Of a DNA stretch of 22,754 nucleotides, positions 1-8,404 are shown in pieces. Source of the stretch: an uncultured Collinsella sp. (GTDB lineage: Bacteria; Actinomycetota; Coriobacteriia; Coriobacteriales; Coriobacteriaceae); NCBI GenBank assembly GCA_902461085.1, contig CABPWH010000031.1, positions 1 through 22,754 on the forward strand, given 5' to 3'. A model generated the notes under the pieces. The model was given only the letters and a program-made list of their open reading frames with translations, searched no databases and was not told the DNA's origin. A program made the translations under genes and the position numbers. Every line of letters starts with the position of its first letter. The first letter of the stretch is position 1.

Positions 1-54
1 CGAGCCGGAGAGCACTTAATGTGCTCTCCGTGCGAGCAGGACTGTCCGAGCAGG
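1..54 (+). repeat. Structured intergenic repeat, copy 1 (partial, cut by window start)
   Basis: A perfect 9-bp hairpin (arms 7-15 and 21-29, loop TTAAT at 16-20) is followed by GCAGGACTGT at 36-45 and GAGCAGG at 48-54. The same hairpin with the same TTAAT loop but different, compensated stem bases occurs at 17941-17963 and, on the minus strand, at 22712-22734. The left flank lies outside the window. It sits about 50 bases downstream of the stop codon of the minus-strand hydrolase gene, so it may form part of that transcript's 3' end. Function unknown. Confidence 0.8.
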
Positions 55-104
55 CAACCTAATGCCTTTCGGGCAGCCACGGACCAACTTACTTCAAACC
101 ACCG

Positions 105-1310
105 TTACGACAGCGCAATACCGCCGAGCCAGCCCCAACGCACGCCAGAGCCAGTGCCATAGAAGCTAATAAACGAATCGAGCGACTTAGACGTAATGGC
201 TCCCTCATTGCTCATAACGATGCCGCCGCCAACGTAGATACCCACATGACCGTAGATAAGGCCCGGAGCACCCGTGCCGCTGTGCGAGGAATCGGCCACG
301 ATCATGCCCACCTGCAGCGCCGAGCGGTCGGAGCTATAGCACCAGGCGTTAAACATGTCGCACGCATTGCCTCCAAAGTAGCCAACGCCGGCGTTACGGA
401 AGACATTGGTGACCCACGCCGCGCACCAGTTCTGACCCGGCGAAGGCGTGGAGTAGCACGCGTTGACGACAGCCTGCTGCTTGCCCGAGCCGGCATTCTG
501 CTGCGGAGTTCCGGGCGCGTACGATCCACCACCCGAGCTCGAACCACCCGAGTAGGAATTGTTCTTGTTCGCGGCAGCCGCGGCAGCGGCAGCCTTCCTA
601 GCGGCCTCCTCAGCCTGGGCAGCAGCGAGGATCTCGGAATCGCGCTGAGCCATGAGCTCCTTGACGTCGTCGGAAAGACCGTTCAGCACGGTCTGGACTT
701 CTTGCTGCTTGGCCTGCATGTCCTGCATCTGGGCAGTCTGCTGGTCCTTGAGCTTCTCTAAGTCGGCCTTCTGCGACTCGAGCTCGGTCTTTTGCGCATC
801 GAGCTCTTCCTGGATGGTCTGAATGTCCTCGATGGCGTCGCGGTCGCTCTTGTTGATCTTCTCAACGTAATGCGCGTTGGCGACGAGTTCCTCAAACGAG
901 CCAGAGGCCAGCAGCAGCGACAGGATGTTCGTGCCGCCGGACTTGTAGCTGGCGGCCACGCGATCGGAAAGGTCGTTGCGCTTCTTCTTGAGCTCGGCCT
1001 TCTTTTCATCGATCTGGGCCTGCGTGTCGTCAATCTTGCCCTGGACATTCTCGATGTCGTTGAGGGTCTGGGCATTCTTGTTGGCCAGCGCCGCATACTC
1101 ATTTGCGATGCTGTCGAGCTGGGCCTGAACCTCGTCGAGCTGGGCCTGGGCGGCATTCAGTTTATCGGTGGTTTCTTTGGAAGCCTCCGCCGCATGGGCG
1201 CGAGCGGGCAGGCCAAAAAGAACTGCCGCAGAAGCGGCGCCGAACAGGGCCTTGAGGGCAGTGCGGCGCGAGAGCTCCTGGGAAAGGATGGAATCGCTGT
1301 TTGGTGACAT
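105..1310 (-). CDS. Secreted coiled-coil CHAP/NlpC-P60-type peptidoglycan hydrolase
   Basis: A 401-residue exported protein likely to cleave peptidoglycan. The N-terminus has a twin-arginine-like signal (S14-R15-R16-T-A-L-K, then a hydrophobic stretch and an AHA-A cleavage site near residue 40). Residues about 45-235 are heptad-rich coiled coil of the PcsB/EnvC/CwlO-regulator kind, including the segment around KSGGTNILSLLLASGSFEEL. A Gly/Ser/Ala-rich linker covers about 236-275. The C-terminal domain holds the Cys-His pair of CHAP amidases: C296 in NWCAAW and H355 in YGHVGIYVGGG, with SNEG (N368/E369) as likely third residue. ATG with GGAG six bases upstream supports the start. It is divergent from galE. 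CHAP versus NlpC/P60 assignment is by eye; the hydrolase call itself is solid. Confidence 0.85.
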   Translation of the reverse strand: MSPNSDSILSQELSRRTALKALFGAASAAVLFGLPARAHAAEASKETTDKLNAAQAQLDEVQAQLDSIANEYAALANKNAQTLNDIENVQGKIDDTQAQIDEKKAELKKKRNDLSDRVAASYKSGGTNILSLLLASGSFEELVANAHYVEKINKSDRDAIEDIQTIQEELDAQKTELESQKADLEKLKDQQTAQMQDMQAKQQEVQTVLNGLSDDVKELMAQRDSEILAAAQAEEAARKAAAAAAAANKNNSYSGGSSSGGGSYAPGTPQQNAGSGKQQAVVNACYSTPSPGQNWCAAWVTNVFRNAGVGYFGGNACDMFNAWCYSSDRSALQVGMIVADSSHSGTGAPGLIYGHVGIYVGGGIVMSNEGAITSKSLDSFISFYGTGSGVRWGWLGGIALS

Positions 1311-1371
1311 ATGTACTCCGTTACATGCTTATTTATATGTCGCTCAACTCATACATATTAGCGTACATATG
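1308..1371. promoter_or_regulatory. 9-bp inverted repeat CATATGTAC / GTACATATG upstream of the hydrolase gene
   Basis: CATATGTAC at 1308-1316, overlapping the hydrolase start codon, is matched by its exact reverse complement at 1363-1371, in an AT-rich stretch of a GC-rich genome. This should contain the hydrolase promoter, but I could not fix -35/-10 boxes. The same 9-mer is present at 20217-20225, just upstream of the Toprim gene. It may be an operator or chance in AT-rich promoter DNA. Confidence 0.3.
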
Positions 1372-1533
1372 GCGCGTCCCAACGATTTCCACGAACGGCA
1401 GGAAACTGCAAGGTCAGCGGCTCGTAAGCAAATGCCAAAGATCAGGTTATGCGTACGCAAGCTCTTCTATGAGTACGTTAGCACAATCCTCTGCTTTTCC
1501 TACAGCGCACGATTTGGGCGTCCCTGCCTGCGC

Positions 1534-1571
1534 TATACTCCCCTGAAGAAGTGTTCCTGATTCGATAGGAG
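1534..1571 (+). promoter_or_regulatory. galE -10 box and ribosome binding site
   Basis: TATACT at 1534-1539 is a near-consensus -10 element. The -35 region upstream is poor. AGGAG at 1567-1571 lies five bases before the galE ATG at 1577. The rest of the 1311-1576 divergent intergenic region shows nothing else I can name. Confidence 0.45.
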
Positions 1572-1576
1572 ACTAC

Positions 1577-2638
1577 ATGTCCAAAGCACTCGACCCCAAA
1601 GACACCTGTGTCCTCGTTACCGGTGGCGCCGGCTTTATCGGCTCGCACACCGTCGTTCAGCTGCTCGAGGGTGGCTACCAGGTCGTCATCGTCGATGATC
1701 TCTCCAACTCCAGCGCCGTCGCCGTCGACCGCGTCAAGACCATCGTGGGCGACGAGGCCGCCAAGAACCTCACCTTCTACGAGGCCAACGTGCTCGACCG
1801 CGATGCGATGAACAAGATCTTCGATACCCATCAGATCGACCGCGTCATCCACTTTGCCGGCTTTAAGGCCGTCGGCGAGTCGGTGAGCAAGCCCGTCGAG
1901 TACTATCACAACAACATCGAGAACACCCTGGTGCTCATCGACGTCATGCGCAACCATGGCTGCAAGTCCATCATCTTTTCGAGCTCCTCGACCGTCTACG
2001 GCGACCCGGACAACCCGCCCGTCACCGAGGAGGATCCTAAGAAGCCCGCGACCAACCCCTATGGTTGGACCAAGTGGATGATCGAGCAGATTCTTATGGA
2101 CGTCCACACCGCCGACCCCGAGTGGGACGTCGTGCTGCTCCGTTACTTCAACCCCATCGGCGCCCATCCGTCGGGTCTGATCGGCGAGGACCCCAAGGGC
2201 ATCCCCAACAACCTGGTGCCCTATGTCGCCCAGGTCGCCGTGGGCAAGCTCGAGGCCGTTCAAGTCTTTGGCAACGACTACCCCACCCCCGACGGCACCG
2301 GCGTGCGCGACTACATCCACGTGTGCGATCTGGCCTCTGGTCACGTGGCCGCCCTTAACTGGATGAACGGCAAAACCGGCGTCGAGATCTTTAACCTGGG
2401 CACCGGCACCGGCACCTCGGTACTCGAGGTCGTCGCCGCCTTCTCCAAGGCTTGTGGCAAGGAGCTGCCCTACGTGATCCGCGAGCGCCGCGCCGGCGAC
2501 ATCGCTGCCAACTGGTGCGATGCCTCCAAGGCCGAGCGCATGATGGGCTGGAAGGCCCAGTACGACATCGCGGACATGTGCCGCGATAGCTGGAACTGGC
2601 AGAGCCACAACCCCAACGGCTTCGCCGACGCCGAGTAG
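1577..2638 (+). CDS. galE: UDP-glucose 4-epimerase
   Basis: Interconverts UDP-galactose and UDP-glucose (Leloir pathway, and supply of UDP-sugars for surface polysaccharide). It is 353 residues, close to the usual 330-350 for GalE. The N-terminal Rossmann fold starts with the NAD-binding TGGAGFIGSH motif (about residues 15-24). The extended SDR active site is complete: SSSSTVYG at about 135-142 and the catalytic Y162-x-x-x-K166 in NPYGWTK. The C-terminal substrate-binding region carries DGTGVRDYIHV and LGTGTGTSVLEV, as in GalE. Start ATG at 1577 has a strong AGGAG. It is followed by its own terminator and is probably monocistronic; no galK or galT is in the window. Confidence 0.97.
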   Translation: MSKALDPKDTCVLVTGGAGFIGSHTVVQLLEGGYQVVIVDDLSNSSAVAVDRVKTIVGDEAAKNLTFYEANVLDRDAMNKIFDTHQIDRVIHFAGFKAVGESVSKPVEYYHNNIENTLVLIDVMRNHGCKSIIFSSSSTVYGDPDNPPVTEEDPKKPATNPYGWTKWMIEQILMDVHTADPEWDVVLLRYFNPIGAHPSGLIGEDPKGIPNNLVPYVAQVAVGKLEAVQVFGNDYPTPDGTGVRDYIHVCDLASGHVAALNWMNGKTGVEIFNLGTGTGTSVLEVVAAFSKACGKELPYVIRERRAGDIAANWCDASKAERMMGWKAQYDIADMCRDSWNWQSHNPNGFADAE

Positions 2639-2660
2639 CAAAAACCTACATACCGCTCTT

Positions 2661-2694
2661 GCCCCGATCTCACGTTGTGAGGTCGGGGCTTTTT
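2661..2694 (+). terminator. Rho-independent terminator after galE
   Basis: Arms 2661-2673 and 2677-2689 (GCCCCGATCTCAC paired to GTGAGGTCGGGGC, one G-U) close a 3-base loop and are followed by TTTTT at 2690-2694. It ends the galE transcript 23 bases after the stop. Confidence 0.93.
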
Positions 2695-2743
2695 CATGGC
2701 ATGTAACCATTCGCCGAAAATCGACCAACTTTTTTATCTTGCC

Positions 2744-2773
2744 TGTACATGTTTAAACAACATGTTTTACAAT
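2744..2773 (+). promoter_or_regulatory. malQ promoter with TreR/GntR-like operator in the spacer
   Basis: TACAAT at 2768-2773 is a good -10; TGTACA at 2744-2749, 18 bases upstream, is a fair -35. The spacer contains ATGTTTAAACAA at 2749-2760, with the perfect palindrome TGTTTAAACA. The same core occurs upstream of the GntR gene, the PTS gene and (with one change) the sugar-binding protein gene, so this is a likely repressor site. A repressor bound here would block polymerase directly. Confidence 0.55.
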
Positions 2774-2858
2774 AGGCGTATCGAATCAGAACATCGGAGG
2801 CGGACTGCACACCCATCGGCAGGCCGACCCCACAACAAGAAGGTTGGTGAGCGCATTC

Positions 2859-4364
2859 ATGGAGCGTGCAAGCGGCGTCCTCATGCCCGTCTCATCTCTG
2901 CCCGGACCATACGGAATCGGCGGCTTTGGCTGGAATGCCTACGACTTCGTCGATTTTCTCGCCTCGTGCAAACAACATTACTGGCAGATTCTGCCCCTTA
3001 CGACGACCAGCTATGGCGATTCGCCCTATCAGTCGTTCTCGGCCCGCGCAGGCAACCCCAACTTTATCGACTTTGCCGAGCTTATCGAGGCCGGCTATCT
3101 GGAGCAGCACGATATCGACGGCGTGTACCTGGGCTCCGATCCCAGCAATGTCGACTACGGTGCTATCTTTGGCGGCCGCCGTCAGATTCTCGACCGAGCC
3201 GCCGAGCGCTTTGCTGCCGACAAGCCGGTCGATTTTGATGACTTTATCCAAGCCAACGAGGACTGGCTCATCCCCTACTGCGAGTTCATGACCGTCAAAG
3301 AGGAGTGCGGGCTCAAGGCCTTCTGGGAGTGGCCCGAGGAGCTCCGCCGCCGCGGCGAGGCTTCCGCCAAGGTCTGCGCCGACCATCCGGCGCGTATGCT
3401 CTACCATCAGATGACGCAGTACTTCTTCGATCGCCAGTGGAGCCGCCTCAAGGCCTATGCCAACGAGCGCGACATTCTCATCATCGGCGACCTGCCCATC
3501 TATGTCTCGCGTGACTCCGTCGAGATGTGGGCGACGCCTGAGCTCTTTAAGATCGACGCCGCCGGCAATCCCGTGAGCGTCGCCGGCACGCCGCCCGACC
3601 AGTTCTCGGCCACCGGCCAGTACTGGGGCAACCCCATCTACGACTGGGACGCCATGGAGTCCGACGGCTTCTCCTGGTGGGAGGGCCGCATTCGCGCCGC
3701 CCTCGACATGTACGACGTCATCCGCCTGGATCACTTCCGCGGCTTCGAGGCCTATTGGGAGGTGCCGTTCTCCTCGCCCGATTCGTCCTACGGTTCGTGG
3801 ACGCAGGGCCCCGGCCTCAAGTTCTTCAAGACGCTCGAGGAAAAGCTCGGCACGCTGCCCATCATCGCCGAGGACCTGGGCTTCCTCACCCCCGGCGTCA
3901 TCGACATGCGCGACAACTCGGGCTTCCCCGGCATGAAGATCCTGCAGTTTGCCTTTGAGGGCACCAACTCGTACTACCTGCCGCATAACTACATCGCCAA
4001 CACCGTCGCCTATGTGGGCACCCACGACAACGAGACGGCGCGCGGTTGGTTTGAGGGAACGGCCACCCCGCGTCAGCGCGAGCAGGCAGCCCTGTACACC
4101 CATCAGCAGGCCGGCGAACCCATGGCAGATGCACTCAACCGCACCATCGCCGCCAGCGTGAGCGACACGTGCATCTACACCATGCAGGACCTGCTCAACT
4201 TGGGCAACGAGGCGCGCATCAACACCCCTGCCACGCTGGGCGGCAACTGGACCTGGCGCATGCTCGACGGCGCCATCACCCGCGAACTCGAGCACAAACT
4301 CACCGACTGGACCGAGACCTACTTCCGCATCCCGTCGGAAGCCGAAATCGAGCTTCCTCAATAG
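2859..4364 (+). CDS. malQ: 4-alpha-glucanotransferase (amylomaltase, GH77)
   Basis: Transfers alpha-1,4-glucan segments between maltooligosaccharides, releasing glucose and building longer chains for phosphorylase. It is a 501-residue GH77 protein of usual length. All three catalytic acids are in place: nucleophile D291 in RLDHFRGF, acid/base E338 in IIAEDLG and D390 in VGTHDNET. The N-terminus RASGVLMPVSSLPGPYGIG is the family signature. The frame is open upstream to a TTG at 2844 and a GTG at 2847. I chose ATG 2859 because the family begins right there and GGTGAG sits eight bases upstream. It is followed by glgP on the same strand 128 bases on, so the two probably form a maltodextrin-degradation operon. 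Confidence 0.96.
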   Translation: MERASGVLMPVSSLPGPYGIGGFGWNAYDFVDFLASCKQHYWQILPLTTTSYGDSPYQSFSARAGNPNFIDFAELIEAGYLEQHDIDGVYLGSDPSNVDYGAIFGGRRQILDRAAERFAADKPVDFDDFIQANEDWLIPYCEFMTVKEECGLKAFWEWPEELRRRGEASAKVCADHPARMLYHQMTQYFFDRQWSRLKAYANERDILIIGDLPIYVSRDSVEMWATPELFKIDAAGNPVSVAGTPPDQFSATGQYWGNPIYDWDAMESDGFSWWEGRIRAALDMYDVIRLDHFRGFEAYWEVPFSSPDSSYGSWTQGPGLKFFKTLEEKLGTLPIIAEDLGFLTPGVIDMRDNSGFPGMKILQFAFEGTNSYYLPHNYIANTVAYVGTHDNETARGWFEGTATPRQREQAALYTHQQAGEPMADALNRTIAASVSDTCIYTMQDLLNLGNEARINTPATLGGNWTWRMLDGAITRELEHKLTDWTETYFRIPSEAEIELPQ

Positions 4365-4412
4365 GAGCTACCGCGCCCGGCCCCTCCCCACCGTGCGGAC
4401 GCGCTTGCTTTT

Positions 4413-4446
4413 CCCGCGCGAGGCCACCCCAATCCGCTCGCGCGGG
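4413..4446 (+). other. Intercistronic hairpin between malQ and glgP
   Basis: A perfect 10-bp GC stem (CCCGCGCGAG at 4413-4422 with CTCGCGCGGG at 4437-4446) closes a 14-base loop and is followed by CTTCTTAT. The T-tract is weak, so this is more likely a partial terminator or an RNA-stabilising hairpin that sets the malQ:glgP ratio than a full stop. Confidence 0.55.
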
Positions 4447-4492
4447 CTTCTTATGAATTGCAGACATGAAACAACCCATCACAGGAGAAAAC

Positions 4493-6760
4493 ATGCCCCA
4501 AATTAACCTCATGGAACTCGCCGAGCAGTCTTTTGGCACCTCGCTCGAGCAGCTCGACGACCGTCGCATTTACAAGCTGCTGGTCAAACTCGTGCAGGAG
4601 CGCTCTGCCGCCTGTCCGCTCAACAATGGTAAGAAAAAGCTCTACTACATCTCTGCTGAGTTTTTGATCGGCAAACTGCTCATCAACAACATGATCGACC
4701 TCGGCATCTACAACGAGGTTAAGGACCAGCTCACCGCCGCAGGCCACGACCTCAACAAGATCGAGGAATTCGAGGTCGAGCCGTCGCTCGGCAACGGCGG
4801 CCTGGGCCGCCTGGCCGCGTGCTTCCTGGATTCCATCGCCACGCTGGGCTTGACCGGCGATGGCGTGGGCCTCAACTATCACTACGGTCTGTTCCGTCAG
4901 CGCTTTGTCGACAACCAGCAGAAGGCCGTCCCCGACGAGTGGCTCGGTGAGCAGGACATCCTGGTCGACGATGACCGCTCCTACACCGTCGAGTTCGGCG
5001 ATTTTGCCGTTACCTCCAAGCTCGTCAACATCGATGTGCCCGGTTACGGCCAGCCCACCAAGAACCGCCTGCGCCTGTTCGACCTGGCGAGCGTCGACGA
5101 CGGCCTGGTCCCCGGCAGCTCCATCGACTTCGACAAGACCGAGATCGCCAAGAACCTCACCTTGTTCCTCTACCCCGACGATTCCGACGAGCAGGGCCGC
5201 CTACTTCGCATCTACCAGGAATACTTCATGGTAAGCAACGCCGCCCAGCTCCTGATCGACGAGGCCATCGAGCGCGGCAGCAACCTGCACGATCTGGCCG
5301 ACTACGCCGTGGTCCAGATTAACGACACGCACCCCACCATGGTCATCCCCGAGCTCATTCGCTTGCTCACCACCGAGCATGGCATCGAGTTTGACGAGGC
5401 CGTGGCCATCGTACGCTCCATGGTCGCCTACACTAACCACACGATTCTTGCCGAGGCGCTCGAGAAGTGGCCGCTCGCCAGCCTGCAGAAGGTCTCCCCT
5501 GCCATCGCCGACATTATCGTCAAGCTCGATGAGATCGCGAAGGCCGAGCACGATGACCCGCGCGTCGCCATCATCGACGAGCACGACACCGTCCACATGG
5601 CCCACATGGACATCCACTTTGGCTTCTCCATCAACGGCGTAGCCGCCCTCCACACCAAGATCCTGGAGGACACCGAGCTTCATCCGTTCTACGAGATCTA
5701 TCCCAAGAAGTTCTCCAACAAGACCAACGGCATCACCTTCCGCCGCTGGATCCATGGGGCCAACCCCGCGCTCGCCAGCCTGCTCGACGATGTGATCGGC
5801 ACCGACTGGCGCAGCACCGGCGATCTGAGCAAACTCGCCAAGTTCGCCGACGACAAGGACGTTCTTGAGCGCCTGGCCGCCACCAAGGTCGAGGCCAAGG
5901 CCATCATGCGCCAGTTCATGGCGCTCGAGCAGGGCGTGACCATTCCCTCCAACGCCATCATCGACGTCCAGGTCAAGCGCATCCACGAGTACAAGCGTCA
6001 GCAGATGCTCGCGCTCTACATCATCTGGAAGTACCTCGATATCAAGAACGGCAACAGACCTAAGCACCCCGTCACCATCATCTTTGGCGGCAAAGCGGCG
6101 CCTGCCTACACTATCGCGCAGGACATCATCCATCTGATCCTGACGCTATCGCAGTGGATTGCAAACGACCCCGACGTGGCTCCCTACCTGCAGGTTGTCA
6201 TGATCGAGAACTACAACGTCACCGCCGCCGAGCACGTGATCCCCGCCGCTGACATCTCCGAGCAGATCAGCCTGGCCTCCAAGGAGGCGAGCGGCACCTC
6301 CAACATGAAGTTCATGCTCAACGGCGCCCTAACCCTGTGCACGCTCGACGGTGCCAACGTGGAGATTGCCGAGCTCGTGGGCGACGAGAACATCTACACC
6401 TTTGGCGCCTCGTCCAAACAGGTCGAGCAGCTCTATGCCGACGGCACCTATGACGCCGGTGTGCTCTACCGCAAGCCCGGCATTAAACTGCTGGTGGACT
6501 TCATCACCAACCCGGCCTTTATGGCGACCGGCAATGCCGAGCGCCTGCAGCGCCTGCACGATGACATTAAGGGCAAGGACTGGTTTATGGCCCTGCTCGA
6601 CATTGAGGAGTACATCCAGACCAAGGAGCGCGTGCTGGCCGACTACGAGGACCAGGACGCCTGGATGCGCAAGGCGCTCATCAATATCGCCAACGCCGGC
6701 ACCTTCTCGTCCGACCGCACCATCTCCCAGTACAACGACGAGATCTGGCACCTGAACTAA
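4493..6760 (+). CDS. glgP: Glycogen/maltodextrin phosphorylase (GT35)
   Basis: Phosphorolyses alpha-1,4-glucans to glucose-1-phosphate, working with MalQ. It is 755 residues, a little shorter than the 800 or so of the E. coli enzymes. Family motifs run in order: SAEFLIGKLLINN, EPSLGNGGLGRLAACFLDS, QINDTHPTM, VKRIHEYKRQ, and the pyridoxal-phosphate site EASGTSNMKFMLNGALT, with PLP lysine K606. The frame is open nine codons further upstream (ATG 4466), but AGGAG at 4483-4487 lies five bases before ATG 4493, which decides the start. The paralogue names glgP and malP cannot be told apart by eye; pairing with malQ suggests maltodextrin as one substrate. Confidence 0.95.
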   Translation: MPQINLMELAEQSFGTSLEQLDDRRIYKLLVKLVQERSAACPLNNGKKKLYYISAEFLIGKLLINNMIDLGIYNEVKDQLTAAGHDLNKIEEFEVEPSLGNGGLGRLAACFLDSIATLGLTGDGVGLNYHYGLFRQRFVDNQQKAVPDEWLGEQDILVDDDRSYTVEFGDFAVTSKLVNIDVPGYGQPTKNRLRLFDLASVDDGLVPGSSIDFDKTEIAKNLTLFLYPDDSDEQGRLLRIYQEYFMVSNAAQLLIDEAIERGSNLHDLADYAVVQINDTHPTMVIPELIRLLTTEHGIEFDEAVAIVRSMVAYTNHTILAEALEKWPLASLQKVSPAIADIIVKLDEIAKAEHDDPRVAIIDEHDTVHMAHMDIHFGFSINGVAALHTKILEDTELHPFYEIYPKKFSNKTNGITFRRWIHGANPALASLLDDVIGTDWRSTGDLSKLAKFADDKDVLERLAATKVEAKAIMRQFMALEQGVTIPSNAIIDVQVKRIHEYKRQQMLALYIIWKYLDIKNGNRPKHPVTIIFGGKAAPAYTIAQDIIHLILTLSQWIANDPDVAPYLQVVMIENYNVTAAEHVIPAADISEQISLASKEASGTSNMKFMLNGALTLCTLDGANVEIAELVGDENIYTFGASSKQVEQLYADGTYDAGVLYRKPGIKLLVDFITNPAFMATGNAERLQRLHDDIKGKDWFMALLDIEEYIQTKERVLADYEDQDAWMRKALINIANAGTFSSDRTISQYNDEIWHLN

Positions 6761-6788
6761 TTTCACTTCCCTTACCCATCCTCTTGAG

Positions 6789-6822
6789 AAACGGAGTCGT
6801 GGCAACACGGCTCCGTTTTTTT
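6789..6822 (+). terminator. Rho-independent terminator after glgP
   Basis: Arms 6789-6801 and 6806-6818 (AAACGGAGTCGTG with CACGGCTCCGTTT, one G-U) close a GCAA tetraloop. A run of seven T ends at 6822. Confidence 0.95.
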
Positions 6823-6860
6823 GCCCGCACGTTATCCTGTGACCCGACTCGACCGAAGAA

Positions 6861-6996
6861 TCTCGATCTGTAACAGCTACTCGGTAAAAACGGCCCCAGC
6901 TGTTACAGATTGAGACATACCGGCCCCTCCCCTTGGGTTTATCTCAATCTGTAACATCTAACGTCCGAAATCGGCCCTACCCGTTACAGATCGAGA
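6861..6996. repeat. Nested quadruple inverted repeat in a convergent gap
   Basis: Four 14-base arms alternate in orientation: TCTCGATCTGTAAC at 6861-6874, GTTACAGATTGAGA at 6902-6915, TCTCAATCTGTAAC at 6942-6955 and GTTACAGATCGAGA at 6983-6996. Arm 1 is the perfect complement of arm 4, and arm 2 of arm 3; cross pairs differ only by one G-U or A-C position. Arms 1 and 2 also pair over 18 bases with AGCT next to the loop. CGGCCC recurs in each of the three loops. No coding potential is seen. It lies between the glgP terminator and the terminator of the convergent ABC operon, like a BIME/REP-type element. Confidence 0.85.
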
Positions 6997-7030
6997 CAAA
7001 CGACCGGTCAGACAATCCCAGCACAAAGAA

Positions 7031-7067
7031 AGGCTCCCCTCTCGCCCAGTGGACGGGAGGGGAGCCT
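7031..7067 (-). terminator. Terminator of the sugar ABC transporter operon
   Basis: A 14-bp stem (7031-7044 with 7054-7067, one G-U) closes a 9-base loop. Read on the minus strand it is followed by TTTCTTTG. It lies about 70 bases after the stop of the ATPase gene and is the likely end of the minus-strand operon. Confidence 0.85.
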
Positions 7068-7136
7068 TATATGTGACCGCGGCAAAAGGATGGCAATACC
7101 GCAGTCGCCCAAAGGGAGGGCCTGGATGCACCGGGC

Positions 7137-8336
7137 CTAGATAAGGTTCTTGCCAGACACCTTATCGAAGAGATGGGTCGCGTTCTTCTCGAACTTGAAC
7201 CAGATGGTGTCGCCCGCCTTGAGCGCGCCCTTGGCCTCAAGGTCGACAACGGGGATGATCAGGACAAACTGGCCGTCGGGGGCGGTCACGTGGACGTGCT
7301 CGGTCGAACCCATGAGCTCGGTCACCTCGACGGTACCCTGGAGCGCACCCTCCTCGTCCTTGTCGGCAAGCAGGATCTGCTCGGGGCGCACGCCGGCCGT
7401 AATCTCCTTCACGTCGCCGCCGTCCCAGTTGAGAGCAAGCTGAGCGCAGGTCTCGGGGGCGAGCGCCACGTTCATATCCTCGGTCTTGACGGTAAAGCCG
7501 TTGCCAGAGCGAACCAGCTGGGCATCGAAGAAGTTCATCTGCGGCACGCCGATAAAGCCGGCAACGAAGATGTTCGCGGGATGGTTGAAGACCTCCTGCG
7601 GGGTGGCGATCTGTTGAACGACGCCGTCCTTCATGACCACGATACGGTCACCGAGGGTCATAGCCTCGGTCTGGTCGTGAGTGACGTAGATGAACGTGCC
7701 CTTGATCTCGTGGCGCAGCTTGATGAGCTCGGCACGCATCTGGTTGCGCAGCTTGGCGTCCAGGTTGGACAGCGGCTCGTCCATCAGGAAGACCTTAGGA
7801 TCACGCACGATGGCGCGGCCGATAGCGACACGCTGGCGCTGGCCGCCCGAAAGCGCCTTGGGCTTACGGTCTAGGTACTCGGTGATACCCAAGATCTCGG
7901 CAGCAGAGCGAACCTTACGGTCGATCTCGTCCTTGGGGACCTTCTTGAGCTCAAGCGTAAACGCCATGTTCTCGTACACCGTCATATTGGGGTACAGAGC
8001 ATAGCTCTGGAACACCATGGCAATGTCGCGGTCCTTGGGCGCCACGTCGTTGACGCGCTTGCCGTCGATGAGCACGTCGCCCGAAGTGATGTCCTCCAGG
8101 CCAGCGACCATGCGCATCGTCGTGGACTTGCCGCAGCCAGACGGGCCAACGAGAACGACAAACTCCTGGTCATGCACGGTGAGATTAAAGTCCTCCACCG
8201 CGAGCACGCCGTCCTCGGTAACCTTGAGGTTGTGCTTCTTCTCCTCGGTCTTCTTCTTTTTGCCAAAGAAGCCCTTCTTTTTGGACTCGTTGTTGGGATA
8301 CACCTTCTGAACATGTTTGAGAACGATCTCGGCCAT
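7137..8336 (-). CDS. ugpC: CUT1 sugar ABC transporter ATPase (MsmK/UgpC/MalK type)
   Basis: ATP-hydrolysing subunit that drives carbohydrate import. It is 399 residues. Motifs are complete: Walker A GPSGCGKST at 64-72, Q-loop Q110, signature LSGGQ at 162-166, Walker B FLMDEP at 183-188 with E187, and switch H220 in YVTHDQTEAM. The C-terminal third (about 250-399) is the MalK-like OB-fold regulatory domain. The odd part is a Lys-rich insertion at about residues 16-42 (KKKGFFGKKKKTEEKK) between the first two beta strands, where MsmK proteins normally run straight from YPN to VEDFNL. AAAGGT precedes the ATG. It is the last gene of the operon. Such ATPases can serve several permeases, so the sugar is not fixed by this gene. 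Confidence 0.93.
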   Translation of the reverse strand: MAEIVLKHVQKVYPNNESKKKGFFGKKKKTEEKKHNLKVTEDGVLAVEDFNLTVHDQEFVVLVGPSGCGKSTTMRMVAGLEDITSGDVLIDGKRVNDVAPKDRDIAMVFQSYALYPNMTVYENMAFTLELKKVPKDEIDRKVRSAAEILGITEYLDRKPKALSGGQRQRVAIGRAIVRDPKVFLMDEPLSNLDAKLRNQMRAELIKLRHEIKGTFIYVTHDQTEAMTLGDRIVVMKDGVVQQIATPQEVFNHPANIFVAGFIGVPQMNFFDAQLVRSGNGFTVKTEDMNVALAPETCAQLALNWDGGDVKEITAGVRPEQILLADKDEEGALQGTVEVTELMGSTEHVHVTAPDGQFVLIIPVVDLEAKGALKAGDTIWFKFEKNATHLFDKVSGKNLI

Positions 8337-8354
8337 GTCTTTACCTTTCGATAT

Positions 8355-8379
8355 GCGGCGCCGCGCTGAGGGGCGCCGC
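8355..8379 (-). other. Intercistronic hairpin between permease and ATPase genes
   Basis: A perfect 8-bp GC stem, GCGGCGCC (8355-8362) with GGCGCCGC (8372-8379), has no T-run in the minus direction. It is more likely an mRNA-processing or stability hairpin than a terminator. Confidence 0.5.
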
Positions 8380-8404
8380 AGAAACTTGCAAAACAGTTAC
8401 GGCA

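Noticed and set aside
1478..2728. A 416-codon minus-strand frame opposite galE
   Set aside because: It is the complement of a clear GalE with complete active site; the translation is Gly/Val/Asp-rich with no recognisable domain.
2892..4361. A 489-codon minus-strand frame opposite malQ
   Set aside because: An antisense shadow of a GC-rich gene; malQ has all catalytic residues and a proper start.
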